DNA of 64,000 nucleotides from Clostridioides difficile_D (GTDB taxonomy: Bacteria > Bacillota > Clostridia > Peptostreptococcales > Peptostreptococcaceae), in assembly GCA_945861085.1 (NCBI GenBank), contig OX244046.1:1798001-1862000 (forward strand), given 5' to 3'. The first letter of the stretch is position 1; each line of letters begins with the position of its first letter. The notes beneath the pieces are model-generated. The model had not been told where the DNA came from and ran no database searches. It saw only the letters and a list, made by a program, of their open reading frames with translations. Both the position numbers and the translations under genes were made by a program. Shown piece by piece: positions 17,320-26,682 of the stretch.

Positions 17320-17655
17320 GTTGTATAAAAATATATTTAAGTATAAAGTTCTATATGTTTATTAGCAATATAAAATCTTATAGTAACTTATTTTAAAAAT
17401 CTTATTTTTCACAAAGATAAAATTGTAAACGATTCTATCACATGTATGAATATACTTTTAACATAATATAGTAAATTACAATATAACTTTACTTTTAGTA
17501 TTTTGTATGGCATGCTAATAATAAATTAAACAAATATATTATTTCGCATTAATATATAACATACAGGTGTAAAAGTTAATAATATAAAAGTAATATAATT
17601 GATAATAAAAACTTAACAAAAAAATTAATACATAAAAAAAAATAAATATAATGTG
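17320..17655. other. AT-rich gap before the glycine riboswitch promoter, no gene seen
   Basis: No convincing coding frame or RNA motif. A minus-strand open frame overlapping 17539-17772 is a shadow of the riboswitch leader. Confidence 0.5.
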
Positions 17656-17684
17656 TTGACATTTAATTGAAATATTCATACAAT
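17656..17684 (+). promoter_or_regulatory. SigA-type promoter of the gcv operon
   Basis: TTGACA (17656-17661), 17-bp spacer, TACAAT (17679-17684). The start site would fall just before the glycine riboswitch. Confidence 0.8.
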
Positions 17685-17699
17685 AAAATTGAAAATAAA

Positions 17700-17905
17700 T
17701 ATTTCCAAACGAGATTAGCGAGAGAGACCTTTTTACAAAAAGGCGCCGAAGAAGAAATTTAAGAAATGCCAATTCTTAGAGAAGCTTTCAGGCAAAAATA
17801 TCGCTAATTGATGGGACTCTGGAGAGACTTAAGTTAAGATACTATAAGTCACCGAAGAAGCAAAATAATATTAAATTATTAAATCTTTCAGGTATACAAA
17901 CAGGG
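17700..17905 (+). promoter_or_regulatory. Tandem glycine riboswitch
   Basis: Two aptamers in series. The first has GCGAGAGAGACC, GGCGCCGAAGAAGAAA and GAAGCTTTCAGGCAAAAA; the second has GGGACTCTGGAGAGACT, CACCGAAGAAGCAA and AATCTTTCAGGTATACAAA. This is the classic cooperative glycine sensor in front of glycine cleavage genes, where glycine normally turns expression on. Confidence 0.95.
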
Positions 17906-17950
17906 ATATATAGGCTAGGATTATTTTCCATGCTAATATATCTTTTTTTT
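17905..17950 (+). terminator. Expression-platform terminator of the glycine riboswitch
   Basis: GATATATAGGCTAGGA pairs imperfectly with TCCATGCTAATATATC, followed by TTTTTTTT. It directly follows the second aptamer. Confidence 0.7.
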
Positions 17951-18022
17951 ATGAAAAAGTACAGGAAATAATGTCAAAGTTACTTAAATATAGTAGGTCT
18001 AATTTTGTAGGGAGGGTTATAT

Positions 18023-20497
18023 ATGAATGAATTGAAAAGAGTATCTTTGTATAATATACACAAAGAGCTTGGAGCAAAACTTGTTGAATTTGCTGGCTGG
18101 GAAATGCCTTTAGAATATGAAGGTATAAATAAAGAGCATGAGATGGTCAGAAAAAGCGCAGGCATATTTGATGTATCTCATATGGGAGAGGTACAAGTAA
18201 AGGGAGTAGAGTCAGAAAAATTTATACAAAATCTAGTTACAAATGATATAAGCACATTAAAGATAAATGACATTATATATACACCTATGTGTTATGAAAA
18301 TGGTAGAGTAGTTGATGATTTATTAATATATAAATTTAGTGAAGAAGATTATTTATTAGTAATAAATGCGGGAAATATAGATAAAGATGTAACATGGATA
18401 ATAAAACAAAGTGAAGGATACAATGTAGATATAAAAAATGTATCTAATGAAGTGAGTCAATTAGCAGTTCAAGGACCTAAAGCAGAAGCAATTCTTCAAA
18501 AAATTACAGACATAGACTTAAAATCAATAAAATTTTATAAGTCAATGCCATCAACAAAAGTATGTGGTTTACCTTGTTTAGTTTCAAGAACAGGATATAC
18601 GGGAGAAGATGGATTTGAGATATATTGTAAAAATGAACATGTAGAAATAATTTGGAATGAAGTTTTAAAGGTTGGACAAGAAGATATATGCCCAGCTGGA
18701 CTAGGTTGTAGAGACACTTTAAGGTTTGAAGCAGCACTACCTTTATATGGTCATGAAATAAATGAACGCATATCTCCACTTGAAGGTGGTTTATCTATTT
18801 TTGTGAAGACAAATAAAGAATCATTTATTGGAAAATCAGTTTTAGCAGAAGAAAAAGAAAATGGAGCTAAAAGAAAATTAGTAGGATTTGAAATGCAAGG
18901 CAAAGGGATGCCTAGAAATGGATATGATATAAAGGTTGGTGATAAAACAGTTGGTTTTGTAACAACAGGATGTGCATCTCCAACAACAGGAAAAATACTA
19001 GGCATGGGAGTTATAGATTCTGAGTATGCAAAAGTAGGAAATGAAATAGGTATAGCAATCAGAAAAAAAGTTGTTCCTGCAATGATAGTTAAGAAACCTT
19101 TTTATAAAAAACAATATAAGAAAGATAATATTACATTAAATGAAGAAAATAAGTTTTCATATATACCTGCCACAAGTGAAGATAAATCAAAAATGTTAAA
19201 AGTAGTTGGATTAAATTCAGTTGATGAATTATTTTCAGATATACCAGATGAAATAAAATTAAAAAGAGATTTAAATTTGGAAAGTGGAAAATCTGAATTA
19301 GAGGTAAGTAAAATAGTAAAGAGATTGTCAGAAGAAAATTTAAGTTTAGAAGATTTAACTTGTTTTCTTGGAGCTGGTGCATATGACCATTATATACCAT
19401 CAATTATAAAACATATAACTTCAAGGTCTGAATTTTATACAGCATATACTCCATATCAAGCTGAAATAAGTCAAGGAACTTTGCAAGTAGTATTTGAGTT
19501 TCAATCTATGATTGCAGAAATTACAGGTATGGAAATTGCAAATGCATCAATGTATGATGGAGCAACTGCTGCGATAGAAGCCTGCATAATGGCAATGAAT
19601 CAAACTAGAAAAAGTAAAATAGTGGTGTCAAAAACTACACACCCTGAAACTTTGTCAGTATTAAGAACTTACTTACAATATAAAGATTGTGAGATAGTAG
19701 AAGTTGACTTTTGTAATGAATATGGAACTACAAATATAGAAAAATTAAGAACTTCTGTAGATAAAGATACAGCATGTGTTCTTATACAGACTCCTAATTT
19801 CTTTGGAATTATTGAAGAAATGGAAGAAATAGAAAAGATAACTCATGAAAATAAAGCTATGTTAATTATGAGTGTAGACCCAATATCATTAGGAGTTTTA
19901 AAAACACCAGGTGAGATAGGAGCAGATATTGTTGTTGGAGAGGCTCAATCACTGGGAAATCCTCTTAATTTTGGAGGTCCTTATGTAGGATTTTTAGCTA
20001 GCAAATCTAAGTATACTAGAAAAATGCCAGGGAGAATAGTTGGTCAAAGTTTAGATACAGAAGGGAAAACTGCATATGTGTTAACTTTACAAACTAGAGA
20101 GCAACATGTAAGAAGAGAAAAAGCAACTTCTAATATATGTTCAAATCAAGCTTTAAATGCTCTTGTAGCTTCAATATATATGGCTACTATGGGTAAAGAA
20201 GGATTTAAAGAGGTTGGTATGCAATCTATGAAAAAAGCACATTATGCTTATAATAAACTTATACAAACTGGAAAATATAAGCCAATGTTTAAAGGTAAGT
20301 TTTTCAAAGAATTTGCTGTACAAGGAAATCTTAATATAGAAACTATAAATAATAAACTCTTAGAAGAAAATATATTAGGTGGTTATAATTTAGAATACAA
20401 TTACCCAGAGTTAAAAAATTCAACTTTACTTTGTGTGACTGAGAAAAGAAGCAAAGAGGAAATAGATAAGTTAGTTGGAATAATGGAGGGATTATAA
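18023..20497 (+). CDS. gcvTPA: Fused aminomethyltransferase / glycine decarboxylase subunit 1 (GcvT-GcvPA)
   Basis: 824 residues, a natural fusion. Residues ~1-365 are GcvT (T protein): EFAGWEMPLEYEGI, GIFDVSHMGE, SRTGYTGEDGFEIY. Residues ~375-824 are GcvPA: YIPATSEDKSKMLK, FLGAGAYDHYIPS, YTPYQAEISQGTLQ, NASMYDGATAA. T protein moves the aminomethyl-derived methylene to tetrahydrofolate; P protein decarboxylates glycine with PLP. In most bacteria these are separate genes; the fusion is what I remember for C. difficile. It is under the tandem glycine riboswitch and its stop overlaps the gcvPB start. Confidence 0.95.
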   Translation: MNELKRVSLYNIHKELGAKLVEFAGWEMPLEYEGINKEHEMVRKSAGIFDVSHMGEVQVKGVESEKFIQNLVTNDISTLKINDIIYTPMCYENGRVVDDLLIYKFSEEDYLLVINAGNIDKDVTWIIKQSEGYNVDIKNVSNEVSQLAVQGPKAEAILQKITDIDLKSIKFYKSMPSTKVCGLPCLVSRTGYTGEDGFEIYCKNEHVEIIWNEVLKVGQEDICPAGLGCRDTLRFEAALPLYGHEINERISPLEGGLSIFVKTNKESFIGKSVLAEEKENGAKRKLVGFEMQGKGMPRNGYDIKVGDKTVGFVTTGCASPTTGKILGMGVIDSEYAKVGNEIGIAIRKKVVPAMIVKKPFYKKQYKKDNITLNEENKFSYIPATSEDKSKMLKVVGLNSVDELFSDIPDEIKLKRDLNLESGKSELEVSKIVKRLSEENLSLEDLTCFLGAGAYDHYIPSIIKHITSRSEFYTAYTPYQAEISQGTLQVVFEFQSMIAEITGMEIANASMYDGATAAIEACIMAMNQTRKSKIVVSKTTHPETLSVLRTYLQYKDCEIVEVDFCNEYGTTNIEKLRTSVDKDTACVLIQTPNFFGIIEEMEEIEKITHENKAMLIMSVDPISLGVLKTPGEIGADIVVGEAQSLGNPLNFGGPYVGFLASKSKYTRKMPGRIVGQSLDTEGKTAYVLTLQTREQHVRREKATSNICSNQALNALVASIYMATMGKEGFKEVGMQSMKKAHYAYNKLIQTGKYKPMFKGKFFKEFAVQGNLNIETINNKLLEENILGGYNLEYNYPELKNSTLLCVTEKRSKEEIDKLVGIMEGL

Positions 20498-21954
20498 TGA
20501 AAGAATATAATAGTTTGTTGATAGATATATCTAAAAAAGGTAGAAAAGCATATTCGCTTCCAAAGTTAGATATAGATGATATAAAAATAGAAGATATGAT
20601 TGACCAAAGTATGGTAAGAAAAAGCGAATTAAATTTACCAGAAGTTGGTGAATTAGAATTAATTAGGCATTATACTCTATTATCAAATAAAAACTTTGGA
20701 GTTGATACAGGTTTTTATCCTTTAGGTTCTTGTACTATGAAATATAACCCTAAAATAAATGAAGATATGGCAGCACTTCCAAATTTTACTGGAATACATC
20801 CATATCAACATTCAGATACAGCACAAGGTTCTCTTTCTTTAATGTATGATTTATCAAATAGACTTGCAGAAATCACAGGTATGGATGAGGTTACACTACA
20901 ACCTTCAGCAGGTTCACATGGTGAATTTACAGGGCTTATGATTATAAAAGCATATCATGAAAATAGAGGTGACCATAAGAGAACCAAAGTTATAATTCCA
21001 GATTCTGCCCATGGAACAAATCCAGCAAGTGCAGCTATGGCAAACTTTGATGTTATTCAAATTGTATCTGATAAAAATGGAGCTGTAGATATAGATGCTT
21101 TAAAAGAAGTTTTAAATGATGAAGTAGCAGCTCTTATGCTTACTAATCCAAGTACTCTTGGTTTGTTTGAAAAGAATATAAAAGAAATAGCCACTCTTGT
21201 ACATGAAGCAGGAGGACTTTTGTATTATGATGGTGCGAATATGAATGCTATTATGGGGATAACAAGACCTGGAGATATGGGATTTGATGTAGTTCATCTT
21301 AATCTTCATAAGACTTTTTCCACTCCTCATGGAGGAGGAGGGCCAGGAGCTGGTCCTGTTGGAGTTAAAAAAGAGTTGGTACCTTTTTTACCAATACCAG
21401 TAATTGAAAGAAAAGAAGATAAGTATGTATTAAATTATGATAGAGAAAAGTCTATTGGAAAAATTAAAAACTTCTATGGTAATTTTGGAGTGCTTGTAAG
21501 AGCTTACACATATATATTAACTATGGGAAGAGATGGGCTTAAAGAAGCTAGTGAAATGGCCGTTTTAAATGCTAATTATATAAAGGAAAGTATAAAAGAT
21601 GATTATATTTTGCCAATAGATACCTTATGTAAGCATGAGTTTGTATTAGGTGGATTACCGAGAGGAGAGGCAAATATAAAAACTATTGATATAGCAAAAA
21701 GACTACTAGATTATGGATACCATCCTCCAACAATGTACTTCCCTCTTATTATAAATGAGGCACTTATGATAGAGCCTACAGAAAGTGAGAGCATAGAAAC
21801 ATTAGATAGTTTTATAGAAGCTATGAAAAATGTTGCAAAAGAGGCAAAGGAAAAGCCAGAACTATTGAAAAATGCTCCACATAATACTATAGTCAAAAGA
21901 GTGGATGATGCAAGGGCAGTAAAAAAACCTATATTAACATGGTCACAAAGGTAA
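20497..21954 (+). CDS. gcvPB: Glycine decarboxylase subunit 2
   Basis: 485 residues. The start ATG shares one base with the gcvTPA stop (TAATG), indicating coupling. Family segments include FYPLGSCTMKYNPKI, LQPSAGSHGEFTGL, PDSAHGTNPASAAM and the PLP-lysine region HLNLHKTFSTPHGGGGPGAG. It pairs with the GcvPA half to form the P protein. GcvH and dihydrolipoamide dehydrogenase genes are not in this operon and must be elsewhere; lplA lies about 6 kb upstream. Confidence 0.95.
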   Translation: MKEYNSLLIDISKKGRKAYSLPKLDIDDIKIEDMIDQSMVRKSELNLPEVGELELIRHYTLLSNKNFGVDTGFYPLGSCTMKYNPKINEDMAALPNFTGIHPYQHSDTAQGSLSLMYDLSNRLAEITGMDEVTLQPSAGSHGEFTGLMIIKAYHENRGDHKRTKVIIPDSAHGTNPASAAMANFDVIQIVSDKNGAVDIDALKEVLNDEVAALMLTNPSTLGLFEKNIKEIATLVHEAGGLLYYDGANMNAIMGITRPGDMGFDVVHLNLHKTFSTPHGGGGPGAGPVGVKKELVPFLPIPVIERKEDKYVLNYDREKSIGKIKNFYGNFGVLVRAYTYILTMGRDGLKEASEMAVLNANYIKESIKDDYILPIDTLCKHEFVLGGLPRGEANIKTIDIAKRLLDYGYHPPTMYFPLIINEALMIEPTESESIETLDSFIEAMKNVAKEAKEKPELLKNAPHNTIVKRVDDARAVKKPILTWSQR

Positions 21955-22002
21955 ATAATTAAAAAAATAGAAATTTAAAATATAAAGAAAGTTACATTTG
22001 TA

Positions 22003-22045
22003 AGAAAAAGCTATCTAACTTAATCTAGTTTAGATAGCTTTTTCT
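22003..22045. terminator. Terminator after the gcv operon
   Basis: Perfect 16-bp stem AGAAAAAGCTATCTAA with 22030-22045 and an 11-nt loop; the A/T-rich outer pairs provide the T run. Confidence 0.85.
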
Positions 22046-22379
22046 ATGTATTGATATGTATGATATTTACTATTAAAGTTTTAAATTATGTGAGTATCTA
22101 TATAGAATATTGTTATGATGATTATAATAACAAAAGTCAATAAGAATGAGGGGAATTTATTTTGGCATAATTTTACTTAATCTTTTAGCTTAAGAGAAAC
22201 TTAACTAAAATATATCGAAATTCATAAAAATTTAGGAAATCTTAAGAATTATAATGCTTAAATCTTTAGATTTATATTTTATTATATAAATTATAGAATA
22301 ATAAACTAAAAAATTTAGAATTTTATAATATATTTGTAGCTTTGAGTATAAAAAAGCATTAAGTTGAAAGGAGTAGAAT
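22046..22379. other. AT-rich leader region of the P-type ATPase, no gene
   Basis: No coding frame is convincing. The promoter of the ATPase gene is presumably here; no riboswitch was recognised. Confidence 0.5.
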
Positions 22380-24737
22380 ATGGATAGTGTTAACTTAAAA
22401 AGATATAATTGTGATATAAATATTGGATTAAATGACAAGCAACTTCAAAGTAGAATAGATGATAATTTAATTAATGTATTTGATAGTGGAAAAACTAAAA
22501 CATATAAACAAATTTTTAAAGATAATATATTTACACTTTTTAATCTCATAAATATTGTCTTAGTCTGTCTATTAGTTTCAGTTGGTTCTTTTAAAAACAC
22601 CTTATTTATATTTATTGCTGTAATTAATACTATTATAGGAGTAATTCAAGAAATAAGAGCTAAAAGATTATTGGACAATCTATCTGTTATAGTTTCAAAT
22701 AAGGTATCTGTTATAAGGGAAAAAGAGAAAAAAGAGATTGATGTGCAAGAATTAGTATTAGATGATATTATGATTTTGAAAACAGGCAATCAAATTTGTG
22801 CAGATTCAAAAGTTCTAGATGGAAAATTAGAGGTAAATGAATCTCTGATTACAGGAGAATCTAATATTATTGTAAAAAATAAGGGTGACTTCTTATATTC
22901 TGGTAGTTTTGTAGTTTCTGGAGAAGCTTTTGTAAGAGTTGAAAATATAGGAAAAGATAATTATGCAAATAAGATAGCTAATGATGCCAAGATTTCTAAA
23001 AAACATAATTCTCAGCTTAGAAATTCATTAAATGCAATATTAAAAGTTGTTGGTATAATAATTATTCCTCTAGGGATTATATTATTTGCAAAGCAACATT
23101 TTGGAAATGGAGATTCTATAGCTACGTCTGTAGTAGGTACTGTGGCAGCTGTAAATGGTATGATACCAGAAGGTTTAACTCTACTTACAAGTATTGCTCT
23201 AGCTGTAGGAACTATAAAGCTTGCTAGTCATAAAACTTTAGTGCAAGAATTATACTGTGTAGAGACTCTTGCTAGAGTTGATACATTATGCCTTGATAAA
23301 ACAGGTACAATTACAGAAGGTAAAATGCAAGTTGATGATGTGGTAATGTTGGAAGAAGTAGATATTAATGAAATAATGGGGAATATATGTAATTCTCTTA
23401 AAGATGATAATGCAACACTAAATGCAATAAGAGATAAATATAATATTTCAGATACATATAAAGTTAAGAATCTAATACCATTTTCGTCAGAAAGAAAATA
23501 CAGTGGAGTTACCTTTGAAAACAGAGGTACATATTTACTAGGAGCATTTGAGTTTATATTTAGAGAAAAATATAAACAACTTAGAGCAGAGGTTGAAAGA
23601 TATTCTAAAAAAGGAAATAGAGTAATAGTTTTAGCTCATAGTGATTCTTATATGGAAGATAACAATATACCTAAAGATATAAAACCACTAGCTTTTATAT
23701 TGATATTGGACAAAATTAGAGATGAAGCTAAGGAGACTTTAGAATTCTTTTATAATGAAGGTGTAGATATAAAAATTATATCTGGGGACAATCCAATAAC
23801 AGTAAGTGAGGTGGCTAGAAAAGCAGGTCTTAAAACAGCTAGTAATTTTATTGATGCAACAACACTTAAAGATGATAAAGATATATATGAGGCGGTTGAT
23901 AAGTACAGCGTTTTTGGTAGAGTAAGTCCACAACAGAAAAAACAAATGATTTTAGCATTAAAAAAACAAAATCATACAGTAGCTATGACTGGAGATGGTG
24001 TAAATGATGTGTTAGCACTTAAAGAAGCTGATTGTAGTATCGCCATGGCATCTGGAAGTGATGTTACTAAAAATGTTTCTAATTTAGTTTTGTTGGATTC
24101 AAACTTTGCATCAATGTCAAAAGTTGTTATGGAAGGAAGAAGGGTAATCAATAATATTCAAAGAGCATCTTCTTTGTTCTTAGTAAAGACAATTTTTTCA
24201 TTCTTCTTGTCGCTGTTAACATTATTCTTCTTCAGTAGACAGTATCCATTTGTGCCTATACAATTATCACTGATTGGTGCTGTAACAGTGGGTATACCAT
24301 CATTCTTCTTAGCCCTTGAAGCAAATAAAAGTAGAATTTCAGGAAACTTTTTACTCAATATATTAAAAAATGCTTTACCAGGAGCACTATGTGTGACAGT
24401 AAATGTAATTATTGTTTACAATATAGTTGAATATTTAGGTTATAGTTCAAGTGTATTTTCTACAATGTGTGCTATATTAACTGGTATATGTGGTCTTTTG
24501 ATATTAAGACAACAATGTCTACCATTTAATAAAGAAAGATTATTTTTAATTGTAAGTATGACTATTGCATTTGTTGTTGGAATTCTATTTTTAGGTGGAT
24601 TATTCTCATTTGTAGCATTGAATAGAGAATTAATTCTCATAACTATGGCACTAGCAGTATTAATGCCAATTATGATAAAAGTTATGTTATTCGTGTTGGA
24701 TGAGATATTAGATACAATAGTTCCAGATTTAAATTAA
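22380..24737 (+). CDS. P-type cation-transporting ATPase
   Basis: 785 residues with all core P-ATPase elements: actuator loop ITGES, membrane motif GMIPEGLTLL in TM4, phosphorylation site LDKTGTITEG (Asp ~306), and hinge MTGDGVNDVLALKEAD. There is no N-terminal heavy-metal domain, and the PEGL motif resembles P2-type (Ca2+/Mg2+-like) pumps. TM4 lacks the CPC motif of Cu/Cd pumps. About nine to ten membrane segments are visible. It is monocistronic between two terminators. The transported ion cannot be settled from sequence alone. Confidence 0.9.
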   Translation: MDSVNLKRYNCDINIGLNDKQLQSRIDDNLINVFDSGKTKTYKQIFKDNIFTLFNLINIVLVCLLVSVGSFKNTLFIFIAVINTIIGVIQEIRAKRLLDNLSVIVSNKVSVIREKEKKEIDVQELVLDDIMILKTGNQICADSKVLDGKLEVNESLITGESNIIVKNKGDFLYSGSFVVSGEAFVRVENIGKDNYANKIANDAKISKKHNSQLRNSLNAILKVVGIIIIPLGIILFAKQHFGNGDSIATSVVGTVAAVNGMIPEGLTLLTSIALAVGTIKLASHKTLVQELYCVETLARVDTLCLDKTGTITEGKMQVDDVVMLEEVDINEIMGNICNSLKDDNATLNAIRDKYNISDTYKVKNLIPFSSERKYSGVTFENRGTYLLGAFEFIFREKYKQLRAEVERYSKKGNRVIVLAHSDSYMEDNNIPKDIKPLAFILILDKIRDEAKETLEFFYNEGVDIKIISGDNPITVSEVARKAGLKTASNFIDATTLKDDKDIYEAVDKYSVFGRVSPQQKKQMILALKKQNHTVAMTGDGVNDVLALKEADCSIAMASGSDVTKNVSNLVLLDSNFASMSKVVMEGRRVINNIQRASSLFLVKTIFSFFLSLLTLFFFSRQYPFVPIQLSLIGAVTVGIPSFFLALEANKSRISGNFLLNILKNALPGALCVTVNVIIVYNIVEYLGYSSSVFSTMCAILTGICGLLILRQQCLPFNKERLFLIVSMTIAFVVGILFLGGLFSFVALNRELILITMALAVLMPIMIKVMLFVLDEILDTIVPDLN

Positions 24738-24751
24738 CTTTAAATTGATAT

Positions 24752-24786
24752 AAAAAAGAGCAGTTTTTATTGAACTGCTCTTTTTA
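24752..24786. terminator. Bidirectional terminator between ATPase and ppnP
   Basis: AAAAAGAGCAGTT pairs with AACTGCTCTTTTT between convergent genes. Confidence 0.88.
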
Positions 24787-24822
24787 GATGTGTTTAATTT
24801 TATGTAAGAATATGTATTTTTA

Positions 24823-25140
24823 TTAATCAGCTATATATGAGCAACAGTAGTCAACAACTTCATTAACTTTTAAATCAAAACTTGAATCACTAGGAACATT
24901 AAATTTTTGCCCTTCTTTATAAGTTATAAACTCATTGCTTCCAGGTAGTTTTACATCCATACTTCCAGCAAGCATTTCCATTATTTCTTCTTCTCTAGTA
25001 GAAAAAGTATATTCTCCTGGTAACATCAATCCTAAAGTTTTTCTTTCTCCATTAGGCAGTATTATTACTCTACTACTTACTTTACCATCAAAATAAACGT
25101 TTGCCTTTTTTACTGCAGTAACATTCTTAAATTTACTCAT
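24823..25140 (-). CDS. ppnP: Pyrimidine/purine nucleoside phosphorylase (PpnP, UPF0345)
   Basis: 105 residues, full family length, a single cupin-like barrel. Characteristic segments are YFDGKVSSRVIILPNGERKT, TFSTREEEIMEMLAGSMDV and FNVPSDSSFDLKV. The family phosphorolyses nucleosides to base plus ribose-1-phosphate. It is monocistronic on the minus strand with an AGGTTTTATCT leader; a clear promoter was not identified. Confidence 0.9.
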   Translation of the reverse strand: MSKFKNVTAVKKANVYFDGKVSSRVIILPNGERKTLGLMLPGEYTFSTREEEIMEMLAGSMDVKLPGSNEFITYKEGQKFNVPSDSSFDLKVNEVVDYCCSYIAD

Positions 25141-25476
25141 TAGATAAAACCTCCAAAATTATTTGTACATATATATTATATAAAAATAATGTAAAAATTG
25201 CTATATATTTACAAATAAAATTTAGTATTTCTTAAAAAAATTAATGAAAATAAAAAAGTGAAAGCTCTTAAATTGATAAAGAAAGTATAAAATAAATTGT
25301 AAAGGAATTAAGAAAAGAAGATGATGAAGAGTTGTATATTTAAAATATTAAAAATTTTGGTGTTAGTACAAAAGAGATTGTATTAACATGAAAACATAGA
25401 ACATTAGAACTATTTGATAATTACAGTTTATATATTATAATAAAATAAATTATTAATTGTAAAAGAGGTGAATTTT
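25141..25476. other. Intergenic region with a possible decayed coding fragment
   Basis: It contains the divergent promoters of ppnP and the DUF1835-like gene. From 25305 a plus-strand frame reads ELRKEDDEELYI, stop, NIKNFGVSTKEIVLT, stop, KHRTLELFDNY. It looks protein-like but is broken by two stops; this may be a remnant or chance. Confidence 0.35.
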
Positions 25477-26232
25477 ATGGCACATATATGCTTTGATGAT
25501 ATTTGCTATTATTTATTAAAAGAAGCAATGAAGTTAAAGTTAATACCACATAATAAAATTGTATTACTAGAAGATGATTTATCAATAGGTAATATTTCAG
25601 ATGTAAATAATCACAAATTAAGAGAAAATATATTTAAGATTAGAAATGTTTTTGAAAATAATCCGAAACTATTATTCAAGTCAGATTTGCTAGAAGATAG
25701 GAAATTAGCAAAACATAGAGATATAATAATATGGTGTGCAAATAACCCAAAAGATTTGTGTGGAATGTATTATGTAGTGAGTAAATTTCAAGATAAAAAT
25801 ATAAAAATTGTATTAGTAGATGAAAAAAAGACAGAAGATGCTCTAATTAGATATTCATTTACCAGTGAAATGTCTCCAGAAGATTTTCCATTTTTTTTAG
25901 ATAAGACACTAGTAATTGGTTTTAATGAAAAATTAGAATTTAAAAATAAATGGGATGTATTAGTTAAAGAAAATGCTATTTTTAGAGCATTAGTAGGGAA
26001 AGAAATTAAAAGTGTTGAAGAAACTTATTTTGATAAATATATATTAAGAAATATCAGTGACAAATGGCAACCCTTAATTGAAGTGGTTGCAAACTGTATG
26101 TTTGAAGATGAAATTCGTGTAAAAGATTGGTTTATACTTTGGAGGTTGGAGAAGTTATCAAATTTAAAAGTAATAGAAATAAAAGGAAGTAAAGGTGATT
26201 TTTATTCTGATAGTGAGATAAGAAAAATTTAA
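25477..26232 (+). CDS. DUF1835/DUF3658-like protein
   Basis: The start ATG 25477 is preceded by AAGAGGTG; a GTG three codons earlier overlaps that ribosome binding site. 251 residues. The N-terminus (HICFDDICYYLLKEA, then VLLEDDLSIGNIS) matches the DUF1835 pattern, and the middle (IIIWCANNPKDLCGMYYVVS) and C-terminal part fit the DUF3658-like companion region. The function of the family is unknown. It is alone between AT-rich spacers. Confidence 0.7.
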   Translation: MAHICFDDICYYLLKEAMKLKLIPHNKIVLLEDDLSIGNISDVNNHKLRENIFKIRNVFENNPKLLFKSDLLEDRKLAKHRDIIIWCANNPKDLCGMYYVVSKFQDKNIKIVLVDEKKTEDALIRYSFTSEMSPEDFPFFLDKTLVIGFNEKLEFKNKWDVLVKENAIFRALVGKEIKSVEETYFDKYILRNISDKWQPLIEVVANCMFEDEIRVKDWFILWRLEKLSNLKVIEIKGSKGDFYSDSEIRKI

Positions 26233-26267
26233 AAATTGAATTTATAATAAATTGTATTAAATCAATC

Positions 26268-26474
26268 ATGGATATAACTATGAAGAAAAATATCTTAAAA
26301 GTATTACTATCTTTATCAATAATAAGTACAATATTTGTTCTATAAGTTAAAAATATAATAACTAATAATTTAGGGATAAGTATGCTAAACAAAAAAGAAA
26401 TACTTATTTCAGGTATATTAGTATATATTTTAATTGCATTTTTAGTCAATAGTATAAATCTAATAATAATATAG
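26268..26474 (+). pseudogene. Possible small membrane protein broken by an in-frame stop
   Basis: One frame reads MDITMKKNILKVLLSLSIIS, then TIFVL, a TAA at 26343-26345, then VKNIITNNLGISMLNKKEIL and a second hydrophobic segment to a TAG at 26472-26474. With the TAA read through it would be a two-helix protein of ~68 residues. No good ribosome binding site is visible. Chance in AT-rich DNA is a real alternative. Confidence 0.25.
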
Positions 26475-26682
26475 TTTATGATTATAAATGTCAAAATGTA
26501 TCTTGCTATAAAGGAGTTTTATAGCTTTACCTATAATATAGTCACTAAATTTATAAATAAACTAAAGAAAAAGAGTGTATTTTAACCTACAGTTTTTAGA
26601 TTTAAAATATACTCTTTTATTAATTATAGTTATATAAATTAACCAGATTATATAAACACATTATATATAATTAAAATTTTTA

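Noticed and set aside
25305..25440. Protein-like frame interrupted by two stops
   Set aside because: No family recognised, no start or ribosome binding site; kept only as a note in the intergenic entry.
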